The notes below the pieces were generated by a model. It ran no database searches. It saw only the letters and a program-made list of their open reading frames with translations, and was not told the DNA's origin. Below are positions 48,117 to 53,190 of a stretch of DNA of 53,190 nt, piece by piece. Origin of the DNA: Treponema sp. (GTDB lineage Bacteria; Spirochaetota; Spirochaetia; Treponematales; Breznakiellaceae); assembly GCA_031274285.1 (NCBI GenBank), contig JAISQJ010000094.1:1-53190 (forward strand). The letters are read 5' to 3'. Position numbers and translations under genes: made by a program. The number at the start of each line of letters is the position of its first letter. The stretch's first letter is position 1.

Positions 48117-49187
48117 ATGGCGAAAGCAGCAACCGCGGCAGGCGGGGCGGCAAGCGCAAGTCCCGCCGGGGGAAAGAAGAAGGGCGGCAAGGAATTCAAC
48201 GGCCGGCAGAAGGCCGCCATATTTCTTGTGTCCATCGGTTCGGAAATTTCCGCGGAGATTTTCAAATATCTGCGGGAGGATGAGATCGAAACCCTGACCT
48301 TCGAGATCGCCCGGATGGAAACCATCGAACCCGATCAGAAGGACGCCATTCTCCAGGAATTCCAGGAACTGATGATGGCCAATCAGTTCATCACCACCGG
48401 GGGTATCGATTACGCCAGGGAACTGCTGGAAAAATCCCTGGGCAGTCAGAAGGCCATTGATATTATCAACCGCCTCACCTCCAGCCTGCAGGTGAGGCCC
48501 TTTGATTTTATCCGCCGGACCGATCCGGCCCATCTCCTTAACTTTATCCAGCAGGAGCATCCCCAAACCATCGCCCTTATCCTGGCCTACCTGGAGCCCA
48601 ATAAGGCGTCGGTGATTCTGCAGAACCTTCCCAACGATGTGCAGAGTGACGTGTCCCGCCGTATCGCAACCATGGACCGCACCAGCCCGGAGGTCTTGCG
48701 GGAAGTTGAGCGGGTGCTGGAGAAAAAGCTCTCCACCCTTTCCAGTGAAGACTACACCACCGCCGGCGGGGTGGACAGCATTGTGGAGATCCTCAACCTG
48801 GTGGACCGGGCTTCGGAGAAGCAGATCATCGAGGCCCTGGAAGACGAGGACCCGGAACTGGCGGAGGAGATCAAGAAGCGGATGTTCGTCTTCGAAGATA
48901 TTGTGATGCTGGACGACCGGGCTATCCAGAAAGTGCTTAGGGAAGTGGACTCCCAGGAACTTTCCAAGGCCCTTAAATCGGTAGACACGGAAGTGCAGGA
49001 TAAAATTTTCCGCAACATGAGTAAACGCGCCGCCAGCATGTTGAAAGAAGACATGGAATACCTGGGGCCCGTCCGCCTGAAGGACGTTGAAGAGGCCCAG
49101 CAGAAGATTGTCTCCATCATCAGGCATCTGGAAGATACCGGCGAGATTGTGGTTGCCCGGGCCGGTGAGGACGAACTGGTTGTTTAG
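48117..49187 (+). CDS. fliG: Flagellar motor switch protein FliG
   Basis: A 356-residue rotor protein that meets the stator and sets direction. KAAIFLVSIGSEISAEIFKYLREDEIETLTFEIARM is the FliF-binding front; EHPQTIALILAYLEPNKASVIL the middle 'EHPQ' domain; and IKKRMFVFEDIVMLDDRAIQKVLREVDSQELSKALK with the charged motor residues is at the end. The first 20 residues are Ala/Gly/Lys-rich and extra. It starts 3 bases after fliF. Some spirochaetes carry two FliG; only this one is in the window. Confidence 0.96.
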   Translation: MAKAATAAGGAASASPAGGKKKGGKEFNGRQKAAIFLVSIGSEISAEIFKYLREDEIETLTFEIARMETIEPDQKDAILQEFQELMMANQFITTGGIDYARELLEKSLGSQKAIDIINRLTSSLQVRPFDFIRRTDPAHLLNFIQQEHPQTIALILAYLEPNKASVILQNLPNDVQSDVSRRIATMDRTSPEVLREVERVLEKKLSTLSSEDYTTAGGVDSIVEILNLVDRASEKQIIEALEDEDPELAEEIKKRMFVFEDIVMLDDRAIQKVLREVDSQELSKALKSVDTEVQDKIFRNMSKRAASMLKEDMEYLGPVRLKDVEEAQQKIVSIIRHLEDTGEIVVARAGEDELVV

Positions 49188-49192
49188 GGGGC

Positions 49193-50188
49193 ATGGTTTT
49201 GGCAAAAACGGTTTTTAGGCCAAACGAGATCACCACCAACGGTCCTCAGATAGTTTTGGCTCCTCCCACTTCTTTCTCGGAACTGGCCCACCTGGCCCCC
49301 AGCGAAGAAGTGGAGGAGGTCTTATCTCCCCTTGAGCAATACTCCGGTCCCACCGCGGATGATCTAAGACGGGAGGCGGAAGCCTTTAAGGCCCAGTGGG
49401 AGATTGAAAAGGAGGCGCTGATCAGCGGCGCCCATGTCGAGGCGGAGCAGATCATTGCCGCGGCCCGGGACGAGGCCGCCGGGGAGGCGGAGCTAAAGGT
49501 AAAGGAAGGGGAAGACGCCAAGGCCGCGGCGGAAGGGGAAGCCGCCCGGATCATAGCGGAGGCCCAGGAAAAGATAGTCAGATTGGAAGAGGAGTCCCGA
49601 AGCTCCCTGGAGCAGGAGAAAAAGGAAGTCCTGGAAGCCGGACGGGATGCGGGACGGGAAGAGGGATTTGCCCAGGGCAAGGGGGAAGTTGAACGGCTCA
49701 TTCAGCGGACCCAGACGGTCCTTGAGCGGGCCCAGGATAAGCGGGGAGAGATTCTGGCGGAGACCGAAGAGGAGATCGTCGATCTGGTGCTCCTCCTTAC
49801 CCGCAAGGTGGTAAAGGCCATTACCGAAAACCAGCGGAATGTGATTCTTCAAAATGTGGTACAGGCCCTGCGCAAGGTGAAGACCCGTGGGACGGTGATT
49901 ATCCGGGTGAACATGGCCGATCTAAAACTTACCACCGAACATATCAAGAACTTTATCCAAATGATGGAAGGGGTAAAGGGTATCCAGGTGCAGGAAGATT
50001 CCACCGTAGACCCCGGCGGCTGTATCATCGAAACCGACTTTGGGGAGATCGACGCCCGCATAAGCAGTCAACTGGCGGAACTGGAATCCAAGATCCTGGA
50101 GCTTTCCCCCATCAGGGCCAGGCCCAAGGCCGCTGGAAAAAATGGTCCTCCCTCCGCCGGGGCCGGGAAACCTGCCGAAGAGGCTTGA
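49193..50188 (+). CDS. fliH: Flagellar export assembly protein FliH
   Basis: A 331-residue protein, longer than E. coli FliH (235). The middle (about 60-190) is a long charged helix (EAFKAQWEIEKEALISGAHVEAEQIIAAARDEAAGEAELKV...), with GXXXG-like steps at GRDAGREEGFAQGKG. The C-terminal domain (ETEEEIVDLVLLLTRKVVKAITENQRNVIL...) is like FliH/YscL and V-ATPase E. It binds FliI and delivers it to the export gate. Start is ATG 49193 (or TTG 49199). The tail is Lys/Pro/Gly-rich. Confidence 0.93.
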   Translation: MVLAKTVFRPNEITTNGPQIVLAPPTSFSELAHLAPSEEVEEVLSPLEQYSGPTADDLRREAEAFKAQWEIEKEALISGAHVEAEQIIAAARDEAAGEAELKVKEGEDAKAAAEGEAARIIAEAQEKIVRLEEESRSSLEQEKKEVLEAGRDAGREEGFAQGKGEVERLIQRTQTVLERAQDKRGEILAETEEEIVDLVLLLTRKVVKAITENQRNVILQNVVQALRKVKTRGTVIIRVNMADLKLTTEHIKNFIQMMEGVKGIQVQEDSTVDPGGCIIETDFGEIDARISSQLAELESKILELSPIRARPKAAGKNGPPSAGAGKPAEEA

Positions 50189-50189
50189 G

Positions 50190-51521
50190 ATGGAAACCAT
50201 CTTTGCCAAGTACCGTAAGACCGCGGAACGAGTCGATCCCATTAAATGTGTAGGCCGAATCTCCAAGGTACAGGGAATCCTGGTGGAAAGCCGAGGCCCC
50301 CAGGCCACGGTAGGGGAACTCTGCAGAATCATGGCGGGCCGGACCGTGATCCTCGCGGAGGTGGTGGGCCTGCGCGATCAGTTTGTCCAGCTCATGGTTT
50401 ATGGGGAGACCAGGGGCATCGAGATTGGAGACCGGGTGATTGCCTCCGGGTCTCCTTTGGAGGTACCTGTCTCCGGGGAACTGTTGGGCCGGGTTCTGGA
50501 TTACACGGGGAGGCCGCTGGACGGCAAGGGGGAAATTGGGGGGGGACTCTACTACCCCGCCATGGCAAAACCCCAGGACCCCCTCAGCCGCCCGCAGGTA
50601 ACCGAGCGGATCGTCACCGGGGTCCGGGCCATCGACGGGCTTTTGGCCGTGGGCCGGGGACAGCGGATGGGAATCTTCGCGGGCTCCGGGGTGGGGAAGT
50701 CCACGCTTCTGGGAATGATTGCCCGGAACACCAACGCCGATGTAAACGTGGTTGCCCTTATCGGTGAGCGGGGACGGGAAGCAAATGAATTTATCGAAAA
50801 CGTTCTGGGCCCCCAGGGCCTTGCCCATTCGGTGGTGATCATCAGCACTTCGGATTCCCCGCCCCTGGCCAGGCTGAGGGGTGCGTATACGGCTACCGCG
50901 GTGGCGGAGTATTTCCGGGATCAGGGCATGGATGTGATGCTCCTCTTCGATTCGGTAACCCGTGTTGCCCGGGCCCAGCGTGAGATAGGACTCGCCGGCG
51001 GGGAACCTCCCGCCACCAGGGGCTACCCGCCCAGTATGTCGGAATCCATGCCCAAGCTCCTGGAACGCAGCGGTACCTCGGCCAAGGGAACCATCACGGG
51101 CTTCTATACCATCCTGGTGGAGGCCGACGATATGGATGATCCGGTGGCCGATACGGTGCGGGGTATTCTGGACGGCCATATCTTCCTGTCCCGCGAGCTG
51201 GCCCAGGCTAACCATTATCCGGCCATTGATGTTTTGCAGAGCATCTCCCGTAAGGCCGACGTGGTGGCCGGAAAGGAAAACTCCAGGGCCGCGGGGATCA
51301 TCCGCCGCCACCTGGCGGTTTACGGGGAGGCCGAGGACCTTATCAACGTGGGGGCCTACCATACCGGTTCCAACCCGGATATTGATGCGGCCATAGCGAA
51401 GCGTCCTTCCATCAGGGACTTCCTTATCCAGGATACGGAGGAGCCTTGTCCCCTGGAGGAGACCCTGCAAAGGCTGGCCGAGATCGCGGAGCCGCCGGTC
51501 TCCGGTTCGGAAGCATCATGA
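50190..51521 (+). CDS. fliI: Flagellum-specific export ATPase FliI
   Basis: A 443-residue F1-beta-like ATPase that aids flagellar protein export. Walker A is GSGVGKS (165-171, after IFA); EKVSLIG-type block VNVVALIGERGREANEFIENVL; Walker B VMLLFDSVTRVARAQREIGLAGGEPPATRGYPPSM, and TGFYTILVEADDMDDPVAD. Length matches the family. I chose ATG 50190, one base after the fliH stop. A reading from 50142 would overlap fliH and add residues not in the family. The last 4 bases overlap fliJ. Confidence 0.96.
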   Translation: METIFAKYRKTAERVDPIKCVGRISKVQGILVESRGPQATVGELCRIMAGRTVILAEVVGLRDQFVQLMVYGETRGIEIGDRVIASGSPLEVPVSGELLGRVLDYTGRPLDGKGEIGGGLYYPAMAKPQDPLSRPQVTERIVTGVRAIDGLLAVGRGQRMGIFAGSGVGKSTLLGMIARNTNADVNVVALIGERGREANEFIENVLGPQGLAHSVVIISTSDSPPLARLRGAYTATAVAEYFRDQGMDVMLLFDSVTRVARAQREIGLAGGEPPATRGYPPSMSESMPKLLERSGTSAKGTITGFYTILVEADDMDDPVADTVRGILDGHIFLSRELAQANHYPAIDVLQSISRKADVVAGKENSRAAGIIRRHLAVYGEAEDLINVGAYHTGSNPDIDAAIAKRPSIRDFLIQDTEEPCPLEETLQRLAEIAEPPVSGSEAS

Positions 51522-51994
51522 GGGCCTTCAAGTTCCCCCTGGAACAGGTTCTTAAACTGCGGGAGTACCGCCAGCGGGAGACGGAGATTGCCCTGGGCCG
51601 CGCGGTGGCCGAGCTTACAGACCTTGAAAGCCGGATGAGGGAACTGGCTCTCCTGCGGCTTAATGCCCAGGATCAACGGTGTCCCCCTTCCGGCGCTTTG
51701 GAAGGGGAGCGCGCCGCATCTCTTTCCGGCGGCTATTACCGGAACTACGAATTCTATATCCAAAGACTGGACCGTGAAAAAGAGGAACTGTTGGAAGCCG
51801 CGGCCAAGGCGCAGCTAAAGGTGGAGGAGGCGCGGTCTCTTTATCTGGAGGCTTCCCGCGAACGGAAGGTTCTGGATAAGCTGAAAGAAAAGCAGGCAGG
51901 CGCATACCGCAAAGCCATGATTGCCGCCGATACCAAGACCCTTGACGATCTTAGTTCCGCCCGCGCCGGACTGAACAAGACCGCTCGCGAATGA
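51518..51994 (+). CDS. fliJ: Flagellar export chaperone FliJ
   Basis: A 158-residue, almost wholly helical protein: FKFPLEQVLKLREYRQRETEIALGRAVAELTDLESRMRELALL and REKEELLEAAAKAQLKVEEARSLYLEASRERKVLDKLKEKQAGAYRKAM form the antiparallel coiled coil of FliJ, the FliI-ring shaft (similar in role to the gamma subunit of F1). The ATG overlaps the fliI stop (ATGA). It ends 13 bases before dhaK. Confidence 0.92.
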   Translation: MRAFKFPLEQVLKLREYRQRETEIALGRAVAELTDLESRMRELALLRLNAQDQRCPPSGALEGERAASLSGGYYRNYEFYIQRLDREKEELLEAAAKAQLKVEEARSLYLEASRERKVLDKLKEKQAGAYRKAMIAADTKTLDDLSSARAGLNKTARE

Positions 51995-52007
51995 ACAGGA
52001 GGACCCC

Positions 52008-53015
52008 ATGAGAAAGATAATTAACAAACCCGAAGACTTTGTCGATGAGACCGTGGATGGGATTATCGCCGCCTATGGCGATAAGCTCAAGCTCCTCAAC
52101 AACGACCGCCGGATCATCCTCAGCGCCTATCCCAAAAAAGAGGGGAAGGTGGGTATTGTTACCGCCGGGGGGAGCGGGCACTTGCCCCTGTTTTTAGGGT
52201 ATGTAGGGCAGGGTATGCTGGACGGCTGCGCCGTGGGCAATGTGTTTGCCTCTCCCTCGTCCCAAAAGATGGCGGATATGATCCGCGCCTGTGACGCCGG
52301 CAAGGGGGTGCTTTGCCTTTTTGGTAATTACGGCGGGGATGTGATGAACTTTGAAATGGCCCGGGAGCTGGTGGAATTTGACGATATAAAAACTACCACC
52401 GCCCTGGGCAGGGATGATGCGGCCTCCGCCCCCAAAGAAAACGCCGATAAACGCCGGGGGGTGGCGGGGATCGTTTTTGCCTATAAAATTGCCGGCGCCG
52501 CGGCGGATAAACTGCTCAGTCTGGAGGAGGTAACCGCCATTACCCAAAAGGCCCTGGACAATACCCGCAGCCTGGGGGTGGCCCTGTCGCCCTGCATCTT
52601 ACCGGAGGTCGGGAAGCCCACCTTTAACATTAACGATGATGAGATCGAGATTGGCATGGGGATCCACGGGGAAAAGGGAATTGAGGTGCGTAAGATGATC
52701 AGCGCCGATGAGGTCGCCCAGATCGCCCTTGACCGTATCACGGCGGACATGGATATTTCCGGCGGGGATGAAGTTTCGGTCCTGATCAACGGCCTGGGGG
52801 GGACTCCCCTGGAGGAACAGTTTATTGTGTATCGCAAGGTTTTTTCCCTTCTCAAAGACAGGGGAGTAACGGTCGTTATGCCCCATATCGGGGAATTCGC
52901 CACCTCTATGGAGATGCTGGGGCTTTCTGTTTCGGTAATAAAACTGGACAGCCAGTTAAAGGAACTGCTCAAGGCCCCGGCCCTTACCCCTTTCTACACC
53001 AACTTAAACAGGTAA
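52008..53015 (+). CDS. dhaK: DhaK-like dihydroxyacetone (ketose) kinase subunit
   Basis: A 335-residue protein of the DhaK family, which binds a small ketose covalently through a His and takes phosphate from DhaL. NKPEDFVDETVDGIIAAYGDKLKLL is the usual opening. The binding loop reads TAGGSGHLPLFLGYVGQGML, where typical DhaK has GGGSGHEPAH; then NVFASPS in place of DVFASP. The Asp region is LFGNYGGDVMNFEMA, and the His that holds substrate lies in EIGMGIHGEKG. The differences suggest a substrate other than dihydroxyacetone, for example erythrulose. AGGAGG lies before the ATG, 13 bases after fliJ. Confidence 0.88.
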   Translation: MRKIINKPEDFVDETVDGIIAAYGDKLKLLNNDRRIILSAYPKKEGKVGIVTAGGSGHLPLFLGYVGQGMLDGCAVGNVFASPSSQKMADMIRACDAGKGVLCLFGNYGGDVMNFEMARELVEFDDIKTTTALGRDDAASAPKENADKRRGVAGIVFAYKIAGAAADKLLSLEEVTAITQKALDNTRSLGVALSPCILPEVGKPTFNINDDEIEIGMGIHGEKGIEVRKMISADEVAQIALDRITADMDISGGDEVSVLINGLGGTPLEEQFIVYRKVFSLLKDRGVTVVMPHIGEFATSMEMLGLSVSVIKLDSQLKELLKAPALTPFYTNLNR

Positions 53016-53032
53016 TTTTTTCGGGGGCAGCT

Positions 53033-53190
53033 ATGACCGTAGAAACACTGCGCCCGGCCATGAAGGCCGTGAGCGAACTGGTAGCCGGGAACCGGGATTA
53101 CCTGGTGGAACTGGATCAGCAAAACGGCGACGGGGACCTGGGCATATCCATGGCCGCGGGTTTTTTGGCGGTCCGGGATTATTTGTCCTC
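53033..53190 (+). CDS. dhaL: DhaL-like kinase subunit, 5' part only
   Basis: The first 52 codons of a DhaL-family ADP-binding subunit, cut by the right edge. ELDQQNGDGDLGISMAAGF carries the Asp residues that bind the two Mg ions (D...GDGD), but the usual 'DGDHG' is 'DGDLG'. GGGGGCAG precedes the ATG, 17 bases after dhaK. With DhaK it would make a ketose kinase; whether the phosphate comes from ATP or the PTS (through DhaM) cannot be seen. Confidence 0.85.
   Translation, partial: MTVETLRPAMKAVSELVAGNRDYLVELDQQNGDGDLGISMAAGFLAVRDYLS

Overview
The window looks like the chromosome of a GC-rich treponeme (Spirochaetota, Treponema/termite-gut type). The evidence is periplasmic-flagellum sheath genes (two tandem flaA), a short V-type ATPase operon of the spirochaete/chlamydia layout (E, DUF2764, A, B, D, I, K), and long stretches in an order I remember from Treponema pallidum: hup-lnt-rho-rpmE, then mraZ-rsmH-ftsL-murF-mraY-ftsW-ftsQ-ftsA-ftsZ, then dprA-topA-xer and flgB-flgC-fliE-F-G-H-I-J. 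Genus assignment is inference; no rRNA is present. Most genes are on the + strand and tightly packed, with many 1-14 bp overlaps (ATGA, GTGA) and frequent GTG/TTG starts.

Layout. 1-764: 5' part of a transposase running off the left edge on the - strand. 765-1097: non-coding, GC-rich, rich in inverted repeats. 1098-2893: oxidoreductase and exported SRPBCC-like protein. 2900-11600: V-ATPase operon behind its own promoter, with ispG as last gene. 11622-13534: small beta-barrel-like protein, TPR protein and a 56-aa zinc-ribbon protein. 13608-19855: information-processing and envelope genes (rpsT, hup, lnt, response regulator, bactofilin, pncC/cinA-like, rho, rpmE). 19913-23025: metal-chelate ABC importer behind a promoter overlapped by a palindrome. 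23046-24116 (-): RlmK-like methyltransferase. 24154-26782: membrane-anchored unknown and two flaA genes with a consensus promoter and a strong terminator. 26767-27769 (-): two uncharacterised genes, one combining a possible nuclease-like domain with a winged helix. 27911-36857: division/cell-wall (dcw) cluster. 36860-44977: recombinases, dprA, topA, hslVU. 45019-51994: flagellar basal body/export operon. 52008-53190: dhaK and truncated dhaL.

How the genes fit together. The V-ATPase ring subunit keeps the residues that bind Na+ in Enterococcus NtpK, so this machine may couple to sodium. The dcw cluster makes the septum, but lacks ftsI, murE, murD, murG and murC, which must lie elsewhere. The flagellar operon makes the MS ring, switch and export ATPase of the periplasmic flagella, whose sheath comes from the flaA pair. 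The importer probably responds to metal through a repressor acting at two GTTAG/CTAAC palindromes.

The window is mainly conserved core genome. I see no CRISPR array, prophage, tRNA or rRNA, and nothing I would call a new defence or biosynthetic system. The best leads are small ones: the paired operators, the possible nuclease/winged-helix pair, N-terminal extensions on TopA and Rho, a short leader ORF ahead of mraZ, a possible CTG start for ftsA, and a divergent DhaK/DhaL pair.
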